From contig JABDQT010000283.1 of the NCBI GenBank assembly GCA_013042165.1, positions 1-9,346 of the forward strand: DNA of 9,346 nt, in the 5' to 3' direction. The notes under the pieces were generated by a model, which worked only from the letters and a program-made list of their open reading frames with translations, had not been told where the DNA came from and did not search any database. The DNA comes from Kiritimatiellales bacterium. Lineage in GTDB: Bacteria > Verrucomicrobiota > Kiritimatiellia > Kiritimatiellales > Pontiellaceae. The stretch's first letter is position 1. Each line of letters begins with the position of its first letter. Shown here one piece after another: positions 1 through 9,346 of this stretch. The position numbers were made by a program, and so were the translations under genes.

Positions 1-368
1 ACCCTGCACCGCCGGTGGGGCCCGCATTGGGTCAGCATGGCGTAAACATCATGGAGTTCTGCAAGGCGTATAACGCCGCAACGCAGAGTCAGGCAGGTAT
101 GGTGATCCCTGTGGTGATCACCGTTTATAACGACCGCAGCTTCTCGTTTATAACGAAAAGTCCGCCCGCGGCCGTGCTGCTGAAGAAAGCCGCCGGCCTG
201 GCCAAGGGGTCCGGTGTTCCGAATCGCGACAAGGTCGGAAAAGTGACTCGCGCGCAGATCGAGGAAATTGTCAAAGTCAAAAAAGATGACTTGAATGCCA
301 GCGATATGGATGCCGCAGTTCGTATCATCGAAGGTACAGCACGCAGCATGGGAATCGAGGTAGAGTAA
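1..368 (+). CDS. rplK: 50S ribosomal protein L11, 5'-truncated by the window edge
   Basis: L11 binds the GTPase-associated region of 23S rRNA at the base of the L7/L12 stalk and helps activate translational GTPases and the stringent-response enzyme RelA. The reading frame enters with the first full codon at base 3 and stops at TAA 366-368, leaving about 122 codons. Family length is about 141 residues, so roughly the first 20 are missing. The visible start reads [17 protein letters not shown], the conserved N-terminal segment whose paired prolines (bases 9-14) belong to the thiostrepton-contact region. Next come [15 protein letters not shown] at the start of the rRNA-binding C-terminal domain and a typical L11 ending, G-T-A-R-S-M-G-I. 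The GTG at base 15 lies inside the conserved segment and is not the start. The stop is one base before the rplA ATG, suggesting translational coupling. Any L1 autoregulatory site upstream of rplK would lie outside the window. Confidence 0.98.
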   Translation, partial: PAPPVGPALGQHGVNIMEFCKAYNAATQSQAGMVIPVVITVYNDRSFSFITKSPPAAVLLKKAAGLAKGSGVPNRDKVGKVTRAQIEEIVKVKKDDLNASDMDAAVRIIEGTARSMGIEVE

Positions 369-369
369 A

Positions 370-1065
370 ATGGCTATTCACGGAAAAAAATACAGCGCAG
401 TTGCTGAAAAAGTCGATCGCGAAGCGGATTACAGCATGGATGGAGCGATCTCGTTCTTTCAGGAGAATCCTACGGCTAAGTTTGACGAAACTCTGGAGTT
501 TGCCTTCCGCATGGGGGTTGATCCCTCCAAGTCCGACCAGGCGATCCGTTCCACCGTTGCGCTGCCGCACGGTACCGGCAAGGACGTCCGCGTCATTGTG
601 TTTGCAACGGGCGATGCCGCCGAGGCCGCCCGTGAAGCGGGTGCTGCTGAAGTTGGATTTGAGGAACTGATCAAGAAGGTACAGGATGGCTGGATCGATT
701 TTGACGCAGCAGTCGCCACACCGGATGCGATGAAGGAAGTCCGCAAGGTGGCTCGTGTGCTCGGCCCGCGTGGTCTGATGCCGAATCCGAAAACCGGAAC
801 CGTTACGGACGACACGGCCGCAGCGGTTAATCAGCTCAAAGCCGGTCGCGTTGAATTTCGCATGGACCGCAACGGTAACATTGCCGTTCCATTCGGAAAG
901 CGTTCGTTCGAGAAAACCGCCCTGCTGGAAAATGCCAAGGCGGTGGTGGATGCGATCAACGGCGCCAGGCCGGCGAGCGCGAAGGGTACATATATTAAAC
1001 GATGCACCATTTCCAGCACCATGGGTCCCGGACTCAAGGTGGCTCTCAAGGAAATCTCCGCATAG
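370..1065 (+). CDS. rplA: 50S ribosomal protein L1
   Basis: L1 forms the mobile stalk on the E-site side of the 50S subunit and, in many bacteria, represses its own operon by binding the rplK-rplA messenger. The product is 231 residues, normal for the family (about 229-234). Visible marks are F-D-E-T-L-E-F-A-F near residues 38-46, the central signature V-L-G-P-R-G-L-M-P-N-P-K-T-G-T-V-T ending at residue 146, and S-T-M-G at residues 216-219, matching the invariant Thr217/Met218 RNA-contact pair known from Thermus L1. The RNA-binding face therefore looks intact. The ATG is one base after the rplK stop; GAGG at 357-360, inside the end of rplK, is a plausible ribosome-binding site nine bases upstream. 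The gene ends with TAG 1063-1065 and rplJ begins 19 bases later. Autoregulation by L1 is expected from the family but not shown here. Confidence 0.99.
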   Translation: MAIHGKKYSAVAEKVDREADYSMDGAISFFQENPTAKFDETLEFAFRMGVDPSKSDQAIRSTVALPHGTGKDVRVIVFATGDAAEAAREAGAAEVGFEELIKKVQDGWIDFDAAVATPDAMKEVRKVARVLGPRGLMPNPKTGTVTDDTAAAVNQLKAGRVEFRMDRNGNIAVPFGKRSFEKTALLENAKAVVDAINGARPASAKGTYIKRCTISSTMGPGLKVALKEISA

Positions 1066-1084
1066 GAAAAGGTTGGGTATTTAA

Positions 1085-1615
1085 ATGAAGCCTGAAGAAA
1101 AAGGTCTGAGACCAGAAAAAGTAGCGGAAGCCGCCGAACTCGATGAGCGCGTCTCCGGTGCACTATACATGATCCTTGCCGATTATAACGGCATGGATAT
1201 GCCCATGACTACCGAGCTGAAGGATTCGCTGCGTAAAAACGGCGCATCGTACAATGTGGTCAAGAACCGCATGCTCAATCGTGCACTTCCGTCAGATGTA
1301 TCCGAGCTGCTCAAGGGGCAGACCGCGATGATCTACGGCGAAGGCGATGTGGTCGAGGTTGCCAAGGTCATTAAGAAATTTACCGCGTCAAACAAGAAGC
1401 CTTTAGTGAAGGGCGGCTTTGTTGAAGGCAAGGCCGTCACCGCAGAGGATGTGGTTGAGCTGGCCAAGCTTCCTTCCAAGGATGTATTGCGCGCCATGTT
1501 GCTCGGTACCCTGCAGGCACCGTGCAGCCAGCTGGTCGGCGTTCTGGATCAGAAGGTCGCGAGCCTGGTGTACGTACTGAGCGCGGTAAAAGACAAAAAA
1601 GAACAAGAAGCATAA
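1085..1615 (+). CDS. rplJ: 50S ribosomal protein L10 (stalk base)
   Basis: L10 anchors L7/L12 dimers to 23S rRNA next to L11 and in many bacteria represses its own operon as the L10-L12 complex. The product is 176 residues, slightly longer than E. coli L10 (165). The N-terminal rRNA-binding domain contains Y-N-V-V-K-N-R-M-L at residues 56-64, the family's typical V-V-K-N segment, followed by L-L-K-G-Q-T-A at 75-81. The helical tail from about residue 145 to 170 (Q-L-V-G-V-L-D and onward) is the expected L12-docking helix, ending in a charged lysine/glutamate tail. The start is M-K-P-E-E-K, like other Verrucomicrobia-type L10 proteins as I recall them. The ribosome-binding site is modest: AAAAGG ends at 1073, eleven bases before the ATG. 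Only 19 bases separate it from rplA, so a separate structured L10 leader does not fit between the genes. The stop is TAA 1613-1615. Confidence 0.98.
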   Translation: MKPEEKGLRPEKVAEAAELDERVSGALYMILADYNGMDMPMTTELKDSLRKNGASYNVVKNRMLNRALPSDVSELLKGQTAMIYGEGDVVEVAKVIKKFTASNKKPLVKGGFVEGKAVTAEDVVELAKLPSKDVLRAMLLGTLQAPCSQLVGVLDQKVASLVYVLSAVKDKKEQEA

Positions 1616-1640
1616 ACAGTTTGATAACGATAGCAGTTCA

Positions 1641-1646
1641 AGGAGG
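1641..1646 (+). promoter_or_regulatory. Strong ribosome-binding site for rplL
   Basis: AGGAGG lies six bases before the ATG at 1653, a full Shine-Dalgarno match at ideal spacing. It is clearly stronger than the sites before rplA and rplJ in this operon. That fits the need to make L7/L12 in several copies per ribosome while other ribosomal proteins are needed once (known biology; the link to this site is inference). It also decides the rplL start in favour of the upstream ATG over the in-frame ATG at 1695. Confidence 0.9.
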
Positions 1647-1652
1647 TACAAA

Positions 1653-2066
1653 ATGTCCGAAGAAACAAAAGAAGAAGTAGTACTCGAAGGTAAAATGGCT
1701 GAATTTGTTGATTGGGTTGAAACCATTTCGGTTCTCGAACTCTCTCAGCTCGTAAAGGCGCTTGAAGATCGTCTGGGTGTAACCGCGGCCGCTCCGGCAG
1801 CAGTTGCAGTAGCCGCTCCGGCGGGTGGCGACGAAGGCGGCGGAGCTGCCGAGCAAAGCGAATTCGAAGTTGTGCTGAGCGCTGCCGGCGGTTCCAAGAT
1901 CCAGGTGATCAAGGAACTTCGCGCTATTACCGGTCTCGGCCTGAAGGAAGCCAAGGAATTGGTGGACGGCGCTCCGTCCAGCGTCAAGGCCGGGCTCTCC
2001 AAGGAAGATGCTGAAGCCATGAAGGAAAAACTTGAAGGTGTTGGAGCAACGATCGAACTCAAGTAA
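1653..2066 (+). CDS. rplL: 50S ribosomal protein L7/L12
   Basis: L7/L12 forms the flexible multicopy stalk that recruits EF-Tu, EF-G, IF2 and release factors to the ribosome. The 137-residue product has the standard three parts. The N-terminal dimerisation and L10-binding helices span about residues 15-43 and contain S-V-L-E-L-S-Q-L-V. An alanine/glycine/proline-rich hinge runs about 44-68. The C-terminal factor-binding domain runs about 69-137, with K-I-Q-V-I-K-E-L-R at 82-90 and the hallmark [12 protein letters not shown] at 93-104. It is longer than E. coli L12 (120 residues). About ten of the extra residues precede the conserved S-V-L-E segment in an acidic leader ([14 protein letters not shown]); the others lie mainly in the hinge. 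The AGGAGG site supports the ATG at 1653. Met15 (ATG 1695) has a weak AAGG upstream and would leave the N-terminal domain slightly shorter than in E. coli. The TAA at 2064-2066 sits inside a predicted stem-loop. Confidence 0.98.
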   Translation: MSEETKEEVVLEGKMAEFVDWVETISVLELSQLVKALEDRLGVTAAAPAAVAVAAPAGGDEGGGAAEQSEFEVVLSAAGGSKIQVIKELRAITGLGLKEAKELVDGAPSSVKAGLSKEDAEAMKEKLEGVGATIELK

Positions 2067-2089
2067 ACTACAGGGTTTGCTTGCTTTTT
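2060..2089 (+). terminator. Weak terminator/attenuator-like stem-loop over the rplL stop codon
   Basis: CAAGTAAAC (2060-2068) pairs with GTTTGCTTG (2075-2083) as a nine-base stem with one U-G wobble and a six-base loop. It is followed by one C and five T (2085-2089). The layout is that of an intrinsic terminator, but the stem is AT-rich (three G-C pairs) and the T run is short, so only partial termination seems plausible. The 5' arm contains the TAA of rplL (2064-2066), so a terminating ribosome would cover it and prevent folding. E. coli has a partial attenuator in the same rplL-rpoB spacer (established knowledge). Function here is inferred from the sequence alone; I ran no folding-energy calculation. 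Confidence 0.45.
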
Positions 2090-2098
2090 GACAGATAG

Positions 2099-2116
2099 CG
2101 CCGCCAAGCGGTGGCG
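2099..2116 (+). other. GC-rich stem-loop in the rplL-rpoB spacer
   Basis: CGCCGCC (2099-2105) pairs with GGTGGCG (2110-2116) around the four-base loop AAGC. This gives seven pairs including one G-U wobble. No T run follows, so it is not an intrinsic terminator alone. It sits between the T-tailed stem over the rplL stop and the larger perfect stem downstream, so the three could form a single structured processing region in the transcript. The pairing is read directly from the sequence; the role is unknown. Confidence 0.5.
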
Positions 2117-2122
2117 TGTGTA

Positions 2123-2153
2123 TTGTTCCCCTTTGAGAACCAAAGGGGAACAA
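2123..2153 (+). other. Perfect 13-bp inverted repeat upstream of rpoB
   Basis: TTGTTCCCCTTTG (2123-2135) and CAAAGGGGAACAA (2141-2153) are exact reverse complements around the five-base loop AGAAC. The stem is long and perfect, but GCGTTATCC follows on the + strand and there is no T run on either strand, so it is not a standard terminator in either direction. It ends about 20 bases before the rpoB ribosome-binding site and should not block it. In E. coli the same spacer has an RNase III-cut hairpin separating the ribosomal-protein and polymerase parts of the transcript. A processing or mRNA-stabilising hairpin is therefore the favoured reading. A palindromic protein-binding site is the alternative. 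Confidence 0.6.
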
Positions 2154-2158
2154 GCGTT

Positions 2159-2258
2159 ATCCAACTTAACCTGAAGGTGCGGAATGGCTGATAGAATAAA
2201 CTATGGTAAGCTCACCGACGCGCTAGACGCGCCAGACTTGATTGAAATCCAACTTAAC
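2159..2258 (+). repeat. 12-base direct repeat flanking the rpoB start
   Basis: ATCCAACTTAAC occurs at 2159-2170, just before the rpoB ribosome-binding site, and again at 2247-2258 inside rpoB, where it encodes part of I-Q-L-N near residues 22-25. The copies are identical and start 88 bases apart. The second copy lies in a conserved coding stretch, so it is constrained by protein sequence. The first copy could be a chance match or a remnant of a small duplication. No function is claimed. Confidence 0.35.
2174..2179 (+). promoter_or_regulatory. Ribosome-binding site for rpoB
   Basis: AAGGTG at 2174-2179 lies four bases before the ATG at 2184 (six bases counting from the AAGG core). It is a moderate match, weaker than the AGGAGG sites before rplL and rpoC. 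It lies clear of the 13-bp stem ending at 2153, so it should be accessible in the mRNA. Confidence 0.7.
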
Positions 2259-5200
2259 TCCTACCGGGACTTCCTGCAGCAGGATGTGTCTCCTTCCCGT
2301 CGTAAAAAGATGGGCTTGCAGGCCGTGCTGGGCGAAGCGTTCCCGATTGAGAGTTATGACGGACAGATCGCGCTGGACTTCGTAAGCTACGAAATCAAGA
2401 CGCCGAAGCTTGACCATCTGGAATCTCTCCGGGAGGGCGAAACCTTTTCGGCTCCGCTCTATGTGACGTTCAAGTTGCGTGAAGGCGAAGATCTTCGGGA
2501 AGACACGCTCTTTATGGGTGAGATTCCATTGATGACCCAAAGCGGAAGCTTTGTGGTCAACGGCGCCGAACGCGTTATTGTGAGCCAGCTGCATCGTTCT
2601 CCGGGCATCTGCTTTGAGCAGTCCCAGCATGCGAACGGTTCCATTTTGCATTCGTTCCGCATCATTCCCGACCATGGTTCATGGATCGAGGCGCAGTTCG
2701 ATACCAGCGACCTGATCTACATCTATCTCGACCGCAAACGTCGGCGCCGCAAATTCTTGGCATCGACCTTCCTGCGTGCGCTCGGATATGCCACCGATGA
2801 GGAAATCCTCGGGCTGTATTATAAATTTGCGAACTTCTCGCTCTCCAAGAGCAAGTTTGCGGAAGCCGACCTTGAAAACCTTGTGCTCAGCGATGACATC
2901 GTTGACGCCGATTCCGAGTCGGTCATCGGCCGGCGCTATGATGCGCTGACCGTCGACATGATTCAGCGCATGAAGCTGGCTGGCTACAAGAAGGTTTCTG
3001 TGGTGGATGTTTCCTGGGACCAGGGACTCTTCCTCAAGAGCGTTCAGGCCGATACCACCCGCACCGTTGACGAAGCCCTCAAAGACCTCTATCAGAAACT
3101 GCGTCCGGGCGATCCGCCGACCACGGCGTCCGCGCGCCAGATGATCAAGCGTCTGTTCTTTGATGAAGCACGCTTCAGCCTCAGCCGCGTCGGCCGCTAC
3201 AAGATTCAGCAGAAGCTCGGCATCGACAGCACCTCCCTGACGCTCGAAGTCGAAGACGTGGTTGAAGCGCTTCGTTATCTGCTGATGATCCGTCTGGGCG
3301 AGGGTACGCTCGACGACATCGACCATCTCGGCAGCCGCCGTATCCGTACCGTTGGTGAACTGCTCGAAGGGCAGTGCCGTGTGGGTCTGGCCCGCATCCA
3401 GCGCCTCGTGAAAGAGCGCATGACGATCTTCGATACGACGGTCGATCGCCTCTCATCGCAGAAGCTCATCAATCCAAAGGCGCTTTCCGCTGTGATCAAG
3501 GACTTCTTCGGCCGCAGCCAGCTGTCGCAGTTCATGGATCAAACCAATCCGCTTTCGGAACTGACGCACAAGCGCCGCCTTTCCGCACTGGGTCCGGGTG
3601 GTCTGAACCGCGACCGTGCAGGCTTTGAGGTGCGCGACGTTCATAGTTCGCACTACGGACGTATCTGTCCGATTGAAACGCCGGAAGGTCCGAACATCGG
3701 CCTGATCTCCTCGCTGTCCACCTTTGCGAAGGTCAATGAATACGGATTCATCGTTACGCCGTATCTGAAAGTGAGCAAGGGCAAGGTTTCCAAGAATCTC
3801 GATTGGCTGACGGCCGACGAGGAAGAACGCTACGTCATCGCCCAGGCCAATGCTGAACTCGACGACAAGAGCTGCTTTATCAACGATCGCGTCATGGTGC
3901 GTGTTCGCGGCGACTTCATCGAAGTTCCGCCGGAAAAGGTCGAATACATGGACGTATCGCCGAAGCAGGTGGTCTCCATTGCGGCCGGTTTGATTCCTTT
4001 CCTCGAGCACGACGACGCCAACCGTGCGCTCATGGGCTCGAACATGCAACGCCAGGCGGTTCCGCTGATGCATGCGGAACGTCCGTTTGTCGGAACCGGT
4101 ATCGAAGGCCGCCTGGCCCGCGACTCCCGCGTTCTGGTGACCGCTTCGGATGCCGGCAAGGTGGCGTATGTCTCCGCCGACCGCATCGTGGTCTCGAAGG
4201 ACGGAAAGATGCCTGTCAAGAAATCGGGCAACAGCGAATCCCAGACCTACAACCTCCGCAAGTTTATGCGCTCCAACGCCGGCACCTGCCTGAATCAGCG
4301 CCCGCTGGTCAAGGTCGGGCAGAAGATTGCCGATGGCGATGTGCTCGCCGACGGCGCCGGCACGGATCAGGGCGAGCTTGCGCTCGGCCGCAACGTGGTG
4401 GTGGCTTTCATGCCGTGGGGCGGTTACAACTTTGAGGATGCCATTCTGATCAACCAGAAGCTGGTGCGTGATGATGTCTATACCTCCGTGCATATCGAGG
4501 AATTCGAGTGCGGGGCCCGCGATACCAAGTTGGGACCGGAAGAAATTACGCGCGATATCCCCAATGTGGGTGAGGAAGCACTGAAGAACCTGTCGCACGA
4601 CGGCATCATTCAGATCGGTGCGGAAGTCAAGCCCGGCGACATTCTCGTAGGCAAGATTACGCCCAAGAGCGAAACGGAGCTGGCTCCGGAAGAGCGCCTG
4701 CTGCGCGCCATCTTCGGCGAAAAAGCGGCTGACGTTCGCGACACGTCGCTGAAGGCGCCTTCGGGCACCGACGGCATCGTGATGGACGTCAAGGTTTCGG
4801 CCAAGAACTCTGATCTCAAGGGCGAGAAGCCGACCGATGTGAAGAAACTTCAGAACGAAATTTCCGAACGTCACGAAGATGTGGTTGCTCAACTGACGGA
4901 AGATCTGACCGAAGCGCTTTCCAACATTCTGCTGGGTGAAAAAATTCCGCTCGACGTGATGAATGCCGAAAGCGGAGATGTCATCATCCCCGCCAACCGC
5001 AAGATCACCAAGACGCTCCTGCGCAAGCTGGCGGCGAACTATGAGCACGTGGAAATCGATCCGAGCCCGATCCGCATCAAGATCATGGGCATCATCGACG
5101 AATACCGCGGCAAATTCACCGAAGCCAAGCAGGACAAGGATCGTTCGCTCGACCGCGCCGGCAGCGGCGAGGATGTCGACGCCGGAATCGTGAAGTCGGT

Positions 5201-5942
5201 GAAGGTGTACATCGCCACCAAGAAAAAACTTTCGGTGGGTGACAAGATGGCCGGTCGCCATGGTAACAAAGGGGTCATTTCCCGCATCGTTGCCGAAGAA
5301 GACATGCCGTTCCTTCCGGACGGTACACCGGTCGATATCGTGCTCAATCCGCTCGGCGTACCTTCGCGCATGAATGTGGGGCAGGTGCTTGAAACCCATC
5401 TTGGATGGGCCTGCAAGCATCTGGGCATGCATGCCGCCACCCCGATTTTCGACGGGATCTCGGAACAGCAGATCCGCGACATGCTTGGAGAGGCCGGACT
5501 TTCCGAAGACGGCAAGACCGAACTCTTCGACGGCCGCACAGGCGAGCGCTTTGAACAGCGCGTCGTGGTGGGTGTGATCTACATGCTCAAGCTGCACCAT
5601 CTGGTCAGCGAGAAGATCCATGCCCGTGCCGTAGGTCCATACTCGCTCGTTACGCAGCAGCCCCTGGGCGGTAAAGCCCAGTATGGCGGACAGCGTTTCG
5701 GGGAAATGGAAGTATGGGCGCTCGAGGCCTATGGTGCTGCGCACGCACTGCAGGAAATCCTGACGGTGAAGTCCGACGATATTGCCGGACGTACCCGTAT
5801 GTACGAAGCGATCGTCAAGGGCGAAAACGTCCTCGACTCCGGACGCCCGGAATCGTTCAACGTACTGATCAAGGAGCTGCAGGGGCTCGGTCTGAACTTC
5901 CAGGTGAAGAACGAGGATGGCGAACCCATCCTTTCATCCTAG
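2184..5942 (+). CDS. rpoB: DNA-directed RNA polymerase subunit beta
   Basis: Beta is one of the two large subunits of the cytoplasmic RNA polymerase and forms one side of the active-site cleft. The 1252-residue product is shorter than E. coli beta (1342). The N-terminal protrusion and lobe include L-H-R-S-P-G-I near residues 138-144. The rifampicin region at about 440-472 reads [16 protein letters not shown]; Asp452, His462 and Ser467 match E. coli Asp516, His526 and Ser531. Glu751-Asp752 match Glu813-Asp814. Lys1021 and Lys1029 in [12 protein letters not shown] match the active-site Lys1065 and Lys1073, and His1146 matches His1237. The C-terminal clamp contains [11 protein letters not shown] from residue 1222. 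Against E. coli the protein is shorter in the first insertion region and between Lys1029 and His1146, but has about 20 extra residues around 872-995. The start fits the family's N-terminus and is preceded by AAGGTG. The stop is TAG 5940-5942, with rpoC 46 bases on. Confidence 0.99.
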   Translation: MADRINYGKLTDALDAPDLIEIQLNSYRDFLQQDVSPSRRKKMGLQAVLGEAFPIESYDGQIALDFVSYEIKTPKLDHLESLREGETFSAPLYVTFKLREGEDLREDTLFMGEIPLMTQSGSFVVNGAERVIVSQLHRSPGICFEQSQHANGSILHSFRIIPDHGSWIEAQFDTSDLIYIYLDRKRRRRKFLASTFLRALGYATDEEILGLYYKFANFSLSKSKFAEADLENLVLSDDIVDADSESVIGRRYDALTVDMIQRMKLAGYKKVSVVDVSWDQGLFLKSVQADTTRTVDEALKDLYQKLRPGDPPTTASARQMIKRLFFDEARFSLSRVGRYKIQQKLGIDSTSLTLEVEDVVEALRYLLMIRLGEGTLDDIDHLGSRRIRTVGELLEGQCRVGLARIQRLVKERMTIFDTTVDRLSSQKLINPKALSAVIKDFFGRSQLSQFMDQTNPLSELTHKRRLSALGPGGLNRDRAGFEVRDVHSSHYGRICPIETPEGPNIGLISSLSTFAKVNEYGFIVTPYLKVSKGKVSKNLDWLTADEEERYVIAQANAELDDKSCFINDRVMVRVRGDFIEVPPEKVEYMDVSPKQVVSIAAGLIPFLEHDDANRALMGSNMQRQAVPLMHAERPFVGTGIEGRLARDSRVLVTASDAGKVAYVSADRIVVSKDGKMPVKKSGNSESQTYNLRKFMRSNAGTCLNQRPLVKVGQKIADGDVLADGAGTDQGELALGRNVVVAFMPWGGYNFEDAILINQKLVRDDVYTSVHIEEFECGARDTKLGPEEITRDIPNVGEEALKNLSHDGIIQIGAEVKPGDILVGKITPKSETELAPEERLLRAIFGEKAADVRDTSLKAPSGTDGIVMDVKVSAKNSDLKGEKPTDVKKLQNEISERHEDVVAQLTEDLTEALSNILLGEKIPLDVMNAESGDVIIPANRKITKTLLRKLAANYEHVEIDPSPIRIKIMGIIDEYRGKFTEAKQDKDRSLDRAGSGEDVDAGIVKSVKVYIATKKKLSVGDKMAGRHGNKGVISRIVAEEDMPFLPDGTPVDIVLNPLGVPSRMNVGQVLETHLGWACKHLGMHAATPIFDGISEQQIRDMLGEAGLSEDGKTELFDGRTGERFEQRVVVGVIYMLKLHHLVSEKIHARAVGPYSLVTQQPLGGKAQYGGQRFGEMEVWALEAYGAAHALQEILTVKSDDIAGRTRMYEAIVKGENVLDSGRPESFNVLIKELQGLGLNFQVKNEDGEPILSS

Positions 5943-5975
5943 TTCGCGAAGCCCAACGACCTACATTTAGATTGC

Positions 5976-5981
5976 AGGAGG
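5976..5981 (+). promoter_or_regulatory. Strong ribosome-binding site fixing the rpoC GTG start
   Basis: AGGAGG lies seven bases upstream of GTG 5989-5991. This supports GTG as the rpoC start, and the encoded N-terminus ([14 protein letters not shown]) leads directly into conserved beta-prime sequence. The 46-base spacer 5943-5988 shows no convincing promoter, terminator or stable stem. Confidence 0.9.
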
Positions 5982-5988
5982 AATACCC

Positions 5989-9346
<3,358 letters not shown>

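Noticed and set aside
15..17. GTG as a possible start of rplK
   Set aside because: The four codons before it continue the same frame with the conserved A-P-P, so this is an internal valine of a truncated gene.
2088..2093. TTGACA, a perfect -35 promoter word, in the rplL-rpoB spacer
   Set aside because: No acceptable -10 box lies 16-19 bases downstream; that stretch is the GC-rich stem. The nearest TATTGT is about 27 bases away.
1638..2164. Minus-strand frames of 171 and 139 codons over rplL and the spacer
   Set aside because: Their composition mirrors the GC-rich Ala/Gly hinge of rplL, and they cover the hairpin region. No family resemblance was seen.
3501..3599. Possible rifampicin-resistance changes in RpoB (Arg444, Thr454 and Leu460 differ from E. 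coli)
   Set aside because: The main resistance positions (Asp452, His462, Ser467) are the sensitive type. The other differences match the form I recall from Chlamydia and look like lineage variation.
3453..5744. 763-codon open frame on the minus strand opposite rpoB
   Set aside because: It shares codon boundaries with rpoB, so it is open only because rpoB avoids TTA, CTA and TCA. The translation is rich in His, Arg, Val and Asp and looks like no protein family I recognise.

Overview
This window is a conserved housekeeping block of a bacterial chromosome: a ribosomal-protein and RNA-polymerase operon in the order rplK (5' end cut off) - rplA - rplJ - rplL - rpoB - rpoC (3' end cut off). All genes are on the + strand. 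Every reading frame is intact, gene lengths are normal for the families, and the key functional residues I checked are present. There is no mobile element, CRISPR array, tRNA or rRNA, and no accessory cargo. I do not see a new biological system here; the most interesting part is the rplL-rpoB spacer.

Organism: the protein sequences point to the PVC superphylum. RpoB has the F-F-G-R-S-Q version of the rifampicin region and the [12 protein letters not shown] variant, which I recall from Chlamydia and Verrucomicrobia relatives. The RpoB N-terminus ([10 protein letters not shown]) and the L10 start (M-K-P-E) look like Verrucomicrobiota/Kiritimatiellota. RpoC carries an insertion domain in its trigger loop, so it is a Gram-negative-type enzyme. 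The phylum-level placement is inference from remembered sequences, not a search.

Layout: 1-368 is the end of rplK (L11). rplA (L1) follows after one base (370-1065), then rplJ (L10) after 19 bases (1085-1615) and rplL (L7/L12) after 37 bases (1653-2066). L11, L10 and L7/L12 form the GTPase-associated stalk region of the 50S subunit and L1 forms the opposite stalk. The 117-base spacer 2067-2183, together with the last bases of rplL, holds three consecutive stem-loops: one over the rplL stop codon followed by five T, one GC-rich, and one perfect 13-bp stem. rpoB (2184-5942) and rpoC (from 5989, running off the end) follow, separated by 46 bases with a strong ribosome-binding site for a GTG start.

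How it works together: the genes look co-transcribed, and no convincing promoter is visible inside the window. Ribosomal-protein and polymerase synthesis are therefore probably linked, with the rplL-rpoB spacer the likely place where polymerase transcript levels are lowered relative to the stalk proteins, as happens in E. coli by attenuation and RNase III processing. That role is inferred from position and structure. The long open frames on the opposite strand of rpoB and rpoC are explained by avoidance of TTA, CTA and TCA codons.
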